A DNA stretch of 64,000 nt, taken from Paramacrobiotus metropolitanus. Its lineage: Eukaryota; Tardigrada; Eutardigrada; Parachela; Macrobiotidae. The DNA lies in contig NW_026570324.1 in assembly GCF_019649055.1 (NCBI RefSeq), positions 186,001 through 250,000 of the forward strand, read 5' to 3'. The first letter of the stretch is position 1; every line of letters starts with the position of its first letter. The translations under genes and the position numbers were made by a program. Shown piece by piece: positions 33,279 through 44,779 of the stretch. The notes under the pieces were generated by a model, which saw only the letters and a program-made list of their open reading frames with translations, was not told the origin of the DNA and ran no database searches.

Positions 33279-36200
33279 ATGAGTATCCTATCATTACGCA
33301 TTGGCATTACCGTGCAAATTGCCATTCCCTCACGACCCAGCACCTCCAACGCAGACTGGGCTGCAGACCGGCGCCGTGCCGAGCTACAGGACTCGATTGG
33401 TCCGCTGCAACCGGGATTTCCCTGCTTCCTGACCGACACCTGCCTGGGACGGGGTGGGCAAACGGCAGCCGGCGTGTATGTCGGAATAAATGGCGTCACG
33501 AAGGAATTTGTAGCGGTTAAACGGCTGCCTGCGGACAGCCAGCAGGTGGTAGACAGCACTCTGGCTGAATACCATCTTATAAAGAGCATACCGCATACCA
33601 ATCTAGTGAGATATTTTGGACTACAGCTCAACGTATTTGCCGCTCTTCCCGGACTTCACATCGGACAGCGGGATGAGTTGTGGTTAATCATGGAGCTGTG
33701 TCAAAGTAAGTTCCATTGCGTCCAGTGGCAGTGGTGTGCAACAAATTTTGAGAACAAAATTGTAAGCTTTCGGTGGTATATGATAATATAGGTACATACT
33801 TATAAAAACGGTTTGAATTTAAACCTGGGCAAAACAACAAAGCTCAACAGTACAAGCATGCACCATCTTGGATGGATGCTTGATTTAAAACGATTAACAA
33901 TTATGTCCCGGGTTTTTGCGCTTTCCTGTGTGCCCTTGCTTTTAAGGGAAATGGCCCGGTTCATGGTAGCAAATTCGTGTACATGGACGAAAAGTTTCAC
34001 TTCCCAAACACTTCTTTGCTTTGTTTTAAGACATTTTGTAGCCTGACGATTTGTATACACTGAGGTGAAAACCGTTTGTGCACGCAACTTCCGGTTCGTG
34101 GCTTGCAGCTGTAAAACAATTCCAAAAAGTTTAAATGCATTTCGGTGTACGAGGCAAGCGACAACTCTTTCCCATCGCTTTAGTAAATTTTATCACTTTC
34201 CCTGCTGCATCTTACCCGTGTGCAGGCGCTCACGTGATACTTGATTTCAGCCGTTTCTCGTCGGTTTGCAGCTATAGTTGATTGTGCAAACTGATAAAGA
34301 ATATAGAGAAGAGCACGGCAGGCGAGATTTTATCGCCGGCTCAGTAAGCGCTGATTACAAGGGATACGATATCAGTATCACGTGAGCGCCTGCCTGCACA
34401 GTGCACACGGGTAAGATGCAGCAGGGAAAGTGATAAAATTTACTAAAGCGATGGGAAAGAGTTGTCGCTTGCCTCGTACCAAAGTCTCGTCATCGATCAA
34501 TCGATCTTCTTCAAATTTTGCGTGGAAGCCCACATATGCATGAAGATCGTTTTACACCGACCCACGGTTCTAGTCTTTTTTCAAATTTTAAAATAATTTT
34601 AAAATTTGAAAAAAATTGTGTAACTTTGATTTGGTGATCGTTTGTAACTTGGGTTTGATAAACGATCTTCGTACTTGCGTGTTTTTATGTGCGCAATTTA
34701 AAGCAGATCGGTTCATAGTGGGATTTTGGTACACCTAAACGCATTTAAACTTTCTGGAATTTTCTTATAGCCGTAACTCCCGAACCGGATGTTGCGTGCA
34801 CAAACGGTTTTCACGTCTGTGTATACAAATCTTCTGGCTACAGAATGCCATAAAACAAAGCAAAAAAGTGTTTGGGAGTGCGCGAAAGCGAAAGTTTTCG
34901 TGCATGCACACGAATTTGGCACCATGTACCGGCCACTTCCCTTAAAGGCTCTGCTTAAATGCGTGTATTTAGCGCCAAGTGCCGCAAACGTCTCTTGTGG
35001 GTCACATGCTGTCTGCAGTATGAATTGTTTTTCTTTACCAGAACTATGTGTTGGCTATTAATAAAACGAGGAATTGTTGACATGCTAATGTATAAATCAA
35101 ACTGCTTGTGTCAAGTGTGCTTCAAATAGATACAACTACGGATGCGGTTGGATGCGCAACAGCTGCAATGCTGTATGAACTGATAAGCTAGCCCAGGGTT
35201 GTACATGTAGCTTGAACAAAAACAAGGAAATTAATGCGTGAGCGTGAGGGAAGAAAGGAATGACTCATTGGCTAACCAGTGATGTGATCTACATATCTAT
35301 AGTACAATGCTTTTTCTTTCTTTATTTGAATAGGTGTTAGAAGGTTTTGGCTATGAAGTTAGTGTATAGTGAAGTTGTGCGAATTTTGCTCGTGAAGTTG
35401 CGAAAATTTTGCATATCATATGCCAGCCGTCATTTTGTGTAGCCTAGCTTGAAGTTGTATGCGAATCCAGTTAACGGTCATTGGGTATATCAAATTATTG
35501 CTGCTTTAGCCTGGAAGCGAGTAAAGGTCAATATCTACCGTACTCAATTTACGTAGCAGACATGTCTAAATTCTCTTCGCGTAACGTTTGAATTTTTGAA
35601 CTAGCTAATCAAAAGAAGTACGCACCATCAAGCCTGTCCTTTTCTTAGCCCAGTTTGTACTCTCATGTGAGACTTATTAAAGGTCCATGCACAGTTATCC
35701 GTACATTTAACTAAGTCCGTGTGCACGCACAAGCATTACAATGCGTATAAAGATATTGTATTTATACAAACAGCATCACAGTTTTTCAGGTGGGTGCATT
35801 GGTAATTTTTCAGGAGACAATCTAAAGGATTTGGCCAAGAGAAAACTGGCTTTTGAGGAAATAGTGGATATCGCTCAGCAAGTCCTCCGCGGTCTCCACC
35901 ACTTGCACGTGAACGGGATTGTTCACCGTGACCTTAAGTGCCAAAATGTTCTAGTGGGCATGGACGGCACTATAAAGCTAGCGGATTTCGGTTTAATCAA
36001 GCAGTTAGAAGGGACCATGACACGGACCAATGAGTTGCAGCCCGATACGGGCACACTGCGCTACATGGCCCCCGAAGTAGTTCTCGAAGACGCCAACAGA
36101 GAGTACAAAATAGGTCGCCTAAGCGATATATGGAGCTTTGGATGTATGTTGCCGGAAATGCTGACCGGAAATGATCCCGAATATGTGATTGAATTTACCA

Positions 36201-37759
36201 ACATCGCCAAGGCAGTCTTGCATATTATTCAAGGGAATGGTCCGCTGTTCCCGTCAGGACTATCCGATCGGTTCTCTCCAGAACAGATCCGGGTACTCCA
36301 ACAGGTTTTTCGACGATGCATCGTCAAGGAGCCGGATAATCGGCCCCACGCAATAGACTTGCTCAATTTTTTCGAAAGCATTTCTTCACGAGCGAAGCCG
36401 GTAAGATAGGTTTACCGCACTTCCGCCCGTTTCAACTTTTGCATCAACGGATTACTTGCGCATATAGATCTTGAACAACTGGTCATCCCCGTATTTCAGT
36501 TTCCTGAAGACGCAAAAATTAGCAAATTAACTGGGTGACAAACTCCTGAATCTGCATTTTGTTTTATGCATAAATGCAAATTTACAAGTTTATCCTCATT
36601 TTTTACTCATCAGTTACGCAGTTCCAATAACGTACGTTTTGTGCCGGTACAGAGACAGCCTATCTGGATTCTGAAACCCAGTTATTTTTATTAATTTTTG
36701 TACCTTGAACAAATAAGAAACAAGAAGATTCAGTTGTTCAAGATGTACTCGTATAGCGCAGGAGATCCGTTGTTGAGAAAAGTAGAAGTTGCAGCTTAAT
36801 AATAATAATTATCATGGTGTCTGTGATATTGATCACTGCACAGCAGACAGCTGACGTGGATGAGTTGGCCCAGGCAGTGCGTTCGTGGAATATAAACGGC
36901 AACACTCGGCACTGGGCGTCGCAGTCAGCTTCTTTCGATGGCGGCGGCGGCGGTGGAATTCTGGGTAGTGTGCGGAAACTGCTGAGAAATGCCGGCAGAA
37001 TGAAAATCATCCCTGTTACCGAGCGAGAAGTCGCCAAGTAAGTTGAGTCGAAGTAACTCTGTGCTCAGTCATTTCTGCAACCATATCGGTTTCTTCATTG
37101 CTTTTTAAACGCAGATTCCGGTATCTACCATTTAAATACCCGCGTTACATTATGGTTCTTACAAACGACCCAAAAACGTACGTACAGACACTAATCACGG
37201 TACCCTGAAAGTCGGTCAAATTACGCACGATTTTTCAACCTACATAGGTTCATTAGGCAGTTCATCAATGAGCATTATGATCTGGATGAAGCAAATAACC
37301 GCATTCCTTTCGGCATTCTTCTGGAGTCAGATGATAGAGACCTCGTGCCACCGGAAAGCAGAATGAAGTTCGTACAGCATACATTAAGCGATTGCTTCGG
37401 TTTTCCGGTACAGATATCTGTTGATGCAGTGCTCGCACGGGTACGCTGGAAAGCACACAGGATCTATCGTTTCACACGCTGATCGTATGGCCCAATGGCG
37501 CGGCGTGTCGCCGGGACATGTGGACCACGAAGGATCAGCTGGAACGTGTGTTTTCCGTTTCGGCCGTTCAAGTAATCGTTGTTGGCCCAGTGCTGACCAA
37601 AGAATTTCAGGTTGGCTGACTGCTTTACTGGGCTTGCTAGAAATATAGCCTGTTTTCGTACAGAAAGCACGTACCCACTGGAAAGGTTTGGTTCGAGATG
37701 CGGAGAATGTTGGACGCCTTATTGGATCGCCGCCATCCGTTGCCTGTCGCAGTGCCTAA
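33279..37759 (+). CDS. Ser/Thr protein kinase C, MAP3K-like, with conserved C-terminal extension
   Basis: Seven exons: 33279-33705, 35814-36400, 36847-37037 (or from 36844), 37115-37177, 37248-37367, 37430-37610 and 37664-37759, about 554 residues. Glycine loop LGRGGQTAAGVYVG, VAVK lysine, hinge LIMELCQ, HRDLKCQN, ADFGL and YMAPEV are intact, so it should be active. A Gly-rich linker (DGGGGGG) leads to the C-terminal region with YLPFKYPRYIMV, GILLESDD, LIVWPNGA, RRDMWTTKDQL and VIVVGP. The exon 6 acceptor is the GCAG ending at 37429, because the GTACAG ending at 37413 leaves an in-frame stop. Intron 1 (2.1 kb) is the longest in the family and hosts FB3 with V inside it. Same strand as E and F, with related flanks on both sides. 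Confidence 0.85.
33946..34941. mobile_element. Foldback element FB3 (TTAA-flanked) in kinase C intron 1
   Basis: TTAA at 33942-33945 and 34942-34945. Arms GGGAAATGGCCCGGTTCATGG and its inverse (ACCGGCCACTTCCC), continuing through CGTGTACATG and CAAACACTT. A second inverted-repeat element (34150-34476) interrupts it; without that it is about 670 bp. Confidence 0.85.
34150..34476. mobile_element. TA-flanked MITE V inside FB3
   Basis: 327 bp with near-perfect inverted repeats of roughly 75-95 bp beginning CGAGGCAAGCGACAACTC. TA lies at 34148-34149 and 34477-34478. FB4 reads GTGTACCAAAAGTC at the matching point, the uninterrupted sequence. No coding capacity. Confidence 0.85.
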
Positions 37760-38475
37760 TTGTCGTCGATTGTCTCGCCTTAGTATGTAATCTCATTGTA
37801 CCGAATTATGATAGTTTTCTTAAGAAATCATGTTGCATTCCCATTTCCCAAACAAGTTTTTCATTTACTGGCATACTGCTCATAGATCGCATTAATTTTC
37901 GCATCAAACCTTGACTGCAGCATACCAGCGCTCCTTTTTGAATCCCAGCATCATAAACACTGTACTTTGTTTTTATACCAATTTTTTATCGTTATCACTT
38001 GTGAGGAGGAGTGGCCTCTCCGTTCACCCGCGCACAGGCGGCTGCTAGGTTGTTTTGCTGTTTTTGCCGTGTTTTTCTCCATCTACCAGATTCTAAATCT
38101 GGTAGATTCTTTAGTTGCTAGATTTCGTCGTCTGAGTTGGATGCTTATTCCTTTTTGCCCCGCAGCAAGGTGCTGCGATGGCCTTTGATGTGTTGTACGT
38201 GAGAAAGATAAAGTGTGCAGTGTGTTGGCGTTCTGTTTCCGTTTCTGTTCGCGCACAGGGATGAACTAGCCGTTCATCCCCTGTTAGAGGCTTATGGCAT
38301 TCAAGTGGTCTTTTTGCCGCATCAGCGATTGTGCCGACACACTCAAAAAATAGTCATGACTGATAAGAATGTTTAGCGCCTTTTTTCAGGGCTAAGGCCA
38401 AATACGCATAACATACAAGTACACAGCCCGGCTACCGAATAACACGTGCAGTACCTCAATATACAATAGTATTAC
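37760..38475 (+). other. 3' flank of kinase C with a perfect hairpin
   Basis: Contains a perfect 12-bp-arm palindrome at 38091-38117 (ATCTACCAGATT, 3-base loop, AATCTGGTAGAT). A block with TTTAGCGCCTTTTTTCAGGG near 38370 is repeated about 430 bp downstream of kinase E (near 47670), so the duplication unit reached past the gene. Confidence 0.6.
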
Positions 38476-38479
38476 TTAA

Positions 38480-39157
38480 GGGAAATGGCCCGGTACATAG
38501 CGTCAAAAATGGGATACATGCGCTAAAACTTCGCTTGCGCGCACTCCGAATCATTATTTTGTAATACTTTATGTCATTCTAAAGCTAAATGATTTGTATA
38601 CATTGTTCTGAAAACCGTTCGCGCGCGCAACATCCGGTTGCTGAGATATGGTGTATTAAAATGGGCGAAAAGTTTAAATGCATTGTTGTGTACCAAAAGT
38701 CTGGTTATTATCCGATCTTCTTGAAACTTTGCTGTAAAAGGCACATGGCTATAAAGTCGAAAGTGAACCAATTTCAGGTCCATAGCACTTTCCCATAATT
38801 TTAAAATGAATTTTAAAATTTTTGAAATTCATTTTAAAATCGGAAAAAATGCTATGGATCTGATATTGGTTCACTTTCAACTTCATGGTCATGTGCCTTT
38901 ACAGCAAAGTTTCAAGAAGATCGGATAATAACCAGACTTTTGGTACACAACAATGCATTTAAACTTTTCGCCCATTTTAATACACTATATCTCAGCAACC
39001 GGATGTTGCGCGCGCAGACGGTTTTCAGAACAATGTATACAAATCATTTAGCTTTAGAATGACATAAAGTATTACAAAATAATGATTCGGAGTGCACGCA
39101 AGCGAAAGTTTTAGTGTATGTATCCCATTTTTGACACTATGTACCGGGCCATTTTCC
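38480..39157. mobile_element. Foldback element FB4 (TTAA-flanked)
   Basis: TTAA at 38476-38479 and 39158-39161. Almost the entire 678 bp is one inverted repeat about a centre near 38820 (AATTTTAAAATG core). Ends GGGAAATGGCCCGGTACATAG and its inverse. The cleanest and probably youngest copy of the family in this window. Confidence 0.9.
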
Positions 39158-39173
39158 TTAACAGATACAATTA

Positions 39174-39201
39174 CTATTATTATTATTATTATTATTATTA
39201 T
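39174..39201 (+). repeat. (ATT)n microsatellite, 3' tail of the LINE
   Basis: About nine ATT units (AAT on the LINE sense strand) at the 3' end of the minus-strand LINE. Simple-repeat tails of this kind are known for CR1- and I-type LINEs. Confidence 0.8.
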
Positions 39202-40723
39202 CTTCCTGGAGCAGACAACCCATTCATGGGACTTCGACAATGACATTACAGGTGTTAAAATGACATTGCTTTGTCTGGTCGAAAACCAAAATAAAAAGAA
39301 ACAAGAAAGATCAAAACAGGCTATCTAACTAGCACTTCGAAGTCCAACACCTTTAAAGCAAACTTAAAAAACCCAACAGTTTCCGAGTTTAAAATTTCCG
39401 CATTAACCTTCTGCACGTGTTCAAGCAGCTGTTTCAGTCGTACAGCGAAAGTGGACTCGCCGATCTTCTTCTTCACTTTCGTGTCAACACGGTTACCAAT
39501 CCGCAGGTTGTAGTGTTGTTTCATATCGCGGAAGTTCACGAGTCGAGACAGATAATCCGGCACAGGAAATTTGCTTTTGTTCCAGATTTTAAAAAGCCAC
39601 ACCGCTTCGCTCTGCTTCCATCGATGGAGGATGGGAGTGATTCCCAGTTCCTGGTACAAGGTCCGCTTGAAAGGGCCTTTGTATCCAGTCATGGCTCGCA
39701 GTGCTTTGCGCTGTAGTTTAGCCAGTCCTTCCTTCAGTGCCGCAGACGCCGGCGCCCACACAGTTGAACAATAGTCCAAGTGTGACTGGACGCAGGCATG
39801 ATAAAGGCTCCGAAGTTAAGACCGACCTAGCCCTTCCTTTGCCCGATTAATCATGGATATCCCGTAGTTCGCATTCTTCTCGACTCTCGCGAAGTGCTTG
39901 CTCCATTTAAGGTGCTGATCGATGTCTACTCCAAGGTAGCGTACGCACTTTTCAACTTCCAGTTTCTGTTCATTAAGTTTCACGGACGGTTGAGATTTAT
40001 CTCTGTGCTGTTCTGAACAAATGTACATTAGCTTGCACTTTCGTTCATTCAAACACAAGGAATTTTCTTCGAACCAGGAAGTTATTCGACCAAGCGCATG
40101 GTCAATTTTCTCCCTGGCGGCGGCTTTCGTCTTTTCAGTAGCATAGGCAATTGTATCATCCGCAAAGCATTCAAGACTGCAGTCGCCGATATCGATGTTC
40201 AAAAGCCCGTTTATGTACAGGGTAAACAAAATTGGCCCCAGGACAGTACCCTGAGGCACGCCCGATAGTAATGGTAGCCAACTGGATACTTTTGTCGATG
40301 AACGTACACGCTGCACGCGGCCGGTCAGGTAGCTAAAAAACCACTGTAGCACTGTTCCCTTTATGCCGTAGTCAAGAAGCTTGGCTAACAGTTTTTTGTG
40401 CGAAACAGAATCAAATGCTTTTTTAAGATCAAGAAAACAGACTGCTGTGACACGACCGGCGTCCATGTTTTTGCGCCAGTCTTCCGTCACTTTCAGTAAA
40501 AGGGTCTCACATGAATGGCCATTGCGGAATCCGGACTGGTGTTCGGAAAGCATCTTGTGCGCTTTGACCGCATGCACCAGCTGCAACTGCACAACCTTTT
40601 CAAACACCTTTGACAAGTTACTCAGCAAGGAAATCGGCCGAAAGTCATCTGGTGTAGTCGGGCTGTCTGATTTTGGAAGTGCAGTCACATCCGCCTGTTT
40701 AAAAATCTCCGGATAAATGCCAC

Positions 40724-41193
40724 GTGACGGAGAGATCAGTACGATAGGAATAATTACCGTAAATAATCTATCCTACCGACCTACTCAACGACAGAGTATG
40801 AGCTAATAATCTCAATGTGGCATAGCTAAGCCTAAGAATCTACGCGAAGCGAGAACTGCATCTCCGACGATATTTAATTAGAAACTCCGAAACTGCCAAA
40901 ACTCGTAATGAGAGAACTGATCATGTAAAATACTGCCACTCACGGACTTATATAGACACGGCGCATCCGTGTAGAAACAACCAAAAGTAAATCCGAACAC
41001 AAAAGAGAAAGATCGAGAAAGTACAGCGAATAATAGAAAGTACGAGTCAAGCCGTCACTTTACGTACTGTATTGTCGAGTCAACTTGCCACCTTTTTTTA
41101 CAGTGAGTCGTATCCGATTAGCATATAACTCACTGTAAGAAAAGGTGGCAAGTTGACTCGACAATACAGTACTGTACTGCTATATTCCGTCAC
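40724..41193. mobile_element. ~470-bp insertion U in the LINE, with long internal hairpin
   Basis: The LINE reading frame is continuous (LSLAR joined to GIYPEIF) if this segment is taken out. Its ends share GTGACGGA and AGTAC in inverted sense, and AC (GT) may be duplicated at the junctions. The right third is a hairpin with ~45-base arms (41063-41105 and 41125-41172) through TTGTCGAGTCAACTTGCCACC. Family unknown. Confidence 0.65.
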
Positions 41194-42801
41194 ACGCGCC
41201 AGCGACAGGTTAACCATTTTTGTCAGTGGTTCGGAAATCAGTGGTACCATCAATGGTATCATTCGGTTGGGCAACCCGTTTGGTCCGGTACTTTTCTTTT
41301 TAACAGCAATCTGGCGTAGAATGGATAAGATAACATCACACGACACAGGTTCGAAACTGGAGAAGACTTCATCAGCACAACCGCCCACAGGTGGCGTCGT
41401 AGGGGCAGTATGGTCGTTTCCGTGCAGGCCTTGTGTAACGAAGTGTCTGTTTTGAGACTCAGGGTCTAGTGGTTCCGCAGTGTGTTTTTTAGACTTCCGA
41501 AGAAGTCTGTTTAACTCCTGCCACACTTTTTTCCCTTGGCGTTTGTTTTCATCAAAATATTTTCGTTTGGACTCGGCAATAGATTTACGTACGGCATTCT
41601 TTAGCAATTAGTACTGTTCAGCAAACGTCGAAAATTAGGGAGTTCCACGTGACTGACACTTACGGCGGTAGGCGTCGTCTTTGTTTTTGATTAAGGTTTT
41701 CACTTCCGAGTTCATCCAGGGGGGTTCTGTGCGCCGGACCCTCCGAGATCTCTTTGGGAAACATTCATCCACAACTTGGGTTAGGTCCGCAACGAAACTG
41801 CCGATAACGGAGCTCACGTCTTCACTATCGATAACTGCGTACTTTTCCGCCACCTGCGAAACTAACTGCAGAAATTTTTCTTCTGGCGTATGGCTCCACA
41901 AGCGAAAACAAACGGTCTCGTGGGTAGGAACGGCAGCTTTATAGTTAGCTTTCGCAAAACACAAACGATGATCTGAGTAATACACGTCCTCGGCTGGGCA
42001 AGCGGAATAGTCACTTGCAGGGGAACACAACATAATATCAATCTTCGTCGCGCTACATGAAACTAGGCCACTTTTCGTTGAACGGTGAGCCACACGGGTG
42101 GGCCCCACGACTTTATCCACGAGATCAAAGTTATCCATTAAGCGATGAATATGACGATAGTAAGGCGAAAAAGCATTAGAAATATCAATATTGATATCCC
42201 CAGAAATCACAAAATCACAATCCGAGTGCTTCGTTAAAACTTCGTCCACGTGATTAAACAAAAACTCTGTATCAAAGGCGTTAGAATCAGGCGACCTGTA
42301 TAACAGTCCCAAAAGTACCTTACGTATCCCGAACCGCAGTTTTAGCCACAGGGTTTCGCAATGGGTGTTTGTCTCCGAGCGCGAAACTTCTTCAGATGGG
42401 ATATGCGAAGGTACATAAACTAGGAGGCCTCCACCCTTTGCTTTACCCCAAGCTTTACTGCGGTCCTTTCGATACAAAGCATAATTGCGAATCCGATACA
42501 GATCATCAGGTTTAGCAGAATTGAGATGAGTTTCAGAGATACAAAATATTTTAGAACAATTATCGTCAGATTCCAGGAGATTTTCGATGAGATCAAACTT
42601 AGAATCCGAGAAACCCTGAATATTAAGGTGCTGATACGTGACGCTGGAGAGCTTGGAACGTTTTTTCTTAGCCATTTTCGAATTTCGACTTAACTCTGTA
42701 GAAACTATATATCAGAAGATTCCTTACTTAAAACTGAAAATTTCTATACAAATACCAAGCCATAAAAGTTTCTACAGAAGATGTAAAGAGGGAAAAAGCA
42801 T

Positions 42802-42837
42802 GGCTGGCCTGGTGGAGCTAAATTCCACCAGCCAGCC
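42802..42837. repeat. Palindrome at the edge of a duplicated kinase fragment
   Basis: GGCTGG..GGTGGA paired with TCCACC..CCAGCC around a short loop. It ends eight bases before the first base of the 505 bp duplicated segment. Confidence 0.75.
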
Positions 42838-42844
42838 GGAAGCA

Positions 42845-43349
42845 GAGAATCCCGTCACCGGGGAACAGTATGCGGCTAAACTTTTGCCTGCGGACGACTG
42901 GAAGGTGATTAATGACACCGTCGCTGAATTCCACCATATAGGCAATAAACACCATATAAATTTAGTGAAATATCATGGCATTAAGCTCAATATAGCTGTT
43001 CCCGGACGTGCTATGGGGACACAGGATGAGCTGTGGTTAATCATGGAGCTTTGCGAAGGTAAAATGCACTTCTACATTAAAAATTCTGCTCAATACAAAA
43101 TTTTCAGTATGAGAATGGCGACTTGACAAACGTACCGAGCGTCGACAGTCCATATTATCGATATCGTGCGATTCGATTATTGTGCATTGCTTATTGTTTT
43201 ATGAATTTACTTTTGCGGTTTGCATATTTTGTAATTACAGTTTTACGTACACGTTTTTTCTGAAAAGCCACCTCATTATTTGTGCGCATCGCATTATATG
43301 TATAATATGCATTCAAATATGAAAATTTTATATATGAATGGATAGCATT
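42845..43349 (+). pseudogene. Near-identical partial copy of kinase E exon 1 and intron 1
   Basis: Corresponds base for base to 44999-45503, with two differences that I could see (near 43200). It starts inside exon 1 (NPVTGEQYAAK) and runs through LIMELCEG and the donor into intron 1, where it stops. The glycine loop and everything after intron 1 are missing, so it cannot make a kinase. The high identity means a very recent duplication, recent gene conversion, or an assembly duplication. Confidence 0.85.
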
Positions 43350-44779
43350 GTTCATTGCCCACCAGCTCGGATCGCAAACATAATATGTTTAACGCCATAG
43401 CTTATTCTGTACGAGTATTAGAGAGCGCAATTTAAGCTTTTTACCGAGGCGGCAATTTTCAGTAGCAGCATTGTACATGCATTTTTTGCCTGAATTCAGT
43501 AAAATAATGTGCAAAAATGCCGTTGAATGTGTGCAAAAGCGAAAGTTTTAGCTCATGACTCTGACCGAGTTATTATTTTTCACAACTTAGCTTATGTTTT
43601 CCTACTTTTGCCGTTTCTACTTTGAACTACGATTCACACTGATAAACGTAATAAACGGCCTTAGTTGGTGCCGCTCACGCCACACGGCATGGTTTATAGG
43701 CATAATTCATAACGACCTCTTTATACTGCCGTAAACAATCATAGGAGTACATTGTTATTATGTTCATGAGCCGTTCATTCGCGACAGTACTGCCGAATTG
43801 AACTACGATTTCTTGTACTATTAATTTTATTGTGTTTAATTACTCGGCGAGGAACTCGTACGGATAAAGGCTTTAAGGCTATCACCGGCAGACAGGCGGC
43901 TGTATGCATCGAAACAGCATCGTTGCATTTGCAATCGGTAAATATCTACGATATTCATGACTGTATATCCATTGACATTAATTTGCAAAAGCAAGCATGG
44001 TGTTAAAATACAGAGTGAGTCAGTGACACACATGCAGCACTCGTACACAAAATGCTGATGCTGCAGACTGATTTTCAGTTGTTTGTTTTATCAATAATTT
44101 ACCGCTATCGCACTGGCCAATCAGATATGGGCACTTGTAGATAAGCCATACGGGCCGGTAGATGCAGGGTTTAATACCTTAGTCCCGAAGAGAAGTGTTT
44201 TCCGGTAGTTTGTGTAGTGGAAGTTTCTCGAAATGTCTAGTAACTTGTCATGGCCTGGATTCGCATGTAATGCATCAGCCGACCATGTGAGACCAATTGC
44301 GCGTGCCATATACTTGTTAACAGTTAGCTGCTGATAGCGCGTCTACTGTTTCGGTATTGTGGCTTTTCGGCCTACTCAGCAGCCAACGTTGAAATATGTT
44401 GGTGAGTGCACTGCGGAGTACCTGTACCGATTTTTCTTTTACTTGTGCACACTGCACAGTACAGCAGCTTAGCAGTTCATAAGCATCTGACATGCTGTGC
44501 TGTGAATCCAGTTTTAAATTTTTATTTTCAGTTCTGAGCGTGCTAAGCATTAGCACGGGACGTGGATATGTTGCGAAATAATGGAGCAGTGTAGTCCACG
44601 TCGATAAGCGGCTGCTGGGAAGGTCCAGTCCGATACGCCATGGACGCTCGCGTTTCCACGCTAACATTACGTCAAACATCGCATGCGATTATTATGCCAG
44701 CAATGTTATTTATTTGTGCCACCTGATGTTATTAATTTTATACCAGCAATGTTAGTTATTTGAATCACATCCAATTACG
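43350..44779 (+). repeat. 5' flank of kinase E, paralogous to 47.9-49.3 kb
   Basis: Blocks such as GCACTGGCCAATCAGATA, GACACACAT..CAGCA, GTAGATGCAGGG and CTGCTGATAGCGCGTCTACTG recur in the same order upstream of kinase F. No gene in it. It is the promoter-side half of a ~4.5 kb tandem duplication. Confidence 0.7.

Larger units (their letters stand above)
39174..42700 (-). mobile_element. Decayed CR1/Jockey-group LINE
   Basis: Minus-strand LINE. 42675-41635 encodes an apurinic-type endonuclease (LNIQGF, ISETHL, GGGLLVYV, LLGLLYRSP, ISGDINID, YYSDHRL). 41607-41194 gives the linker before RT. 40723-39816 gives RT (FRPISLLSNLSKVFE, HQSGFRNGHSCET, DLKKAFDSV, GVPQGTVLGP, ECFADDT). 39813-39321 gives the C-terminal part (YCSTVWAPA). 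Three in-frame stops (two between endonuclease and linker, one after RT) and a 470 bp insertion make it inactive. No ORF1 protein is seen, and the start at 42675 follows directly on a duplicated kinase fragment, so it may be 5' truncated. Confidence 0.85.

Noticed and set aside
42638-43126. A 162-codon frame that looks like a kinase with a new N-terminus
   Set aside because: Its first half is LINE 5' flank plus a palindrome and its second half is the duplicated kinase E fragment. It is a chance fusion without catalytic motifs.
43530-43560. GCGAAAGTTTTAGCTC near 43.5 kb and a similar stretch at 47.92 kb as further foldback copies
   Set aside because: Only a dozen bases resemble the FB arm, with no TTAA edges or inverted partner.
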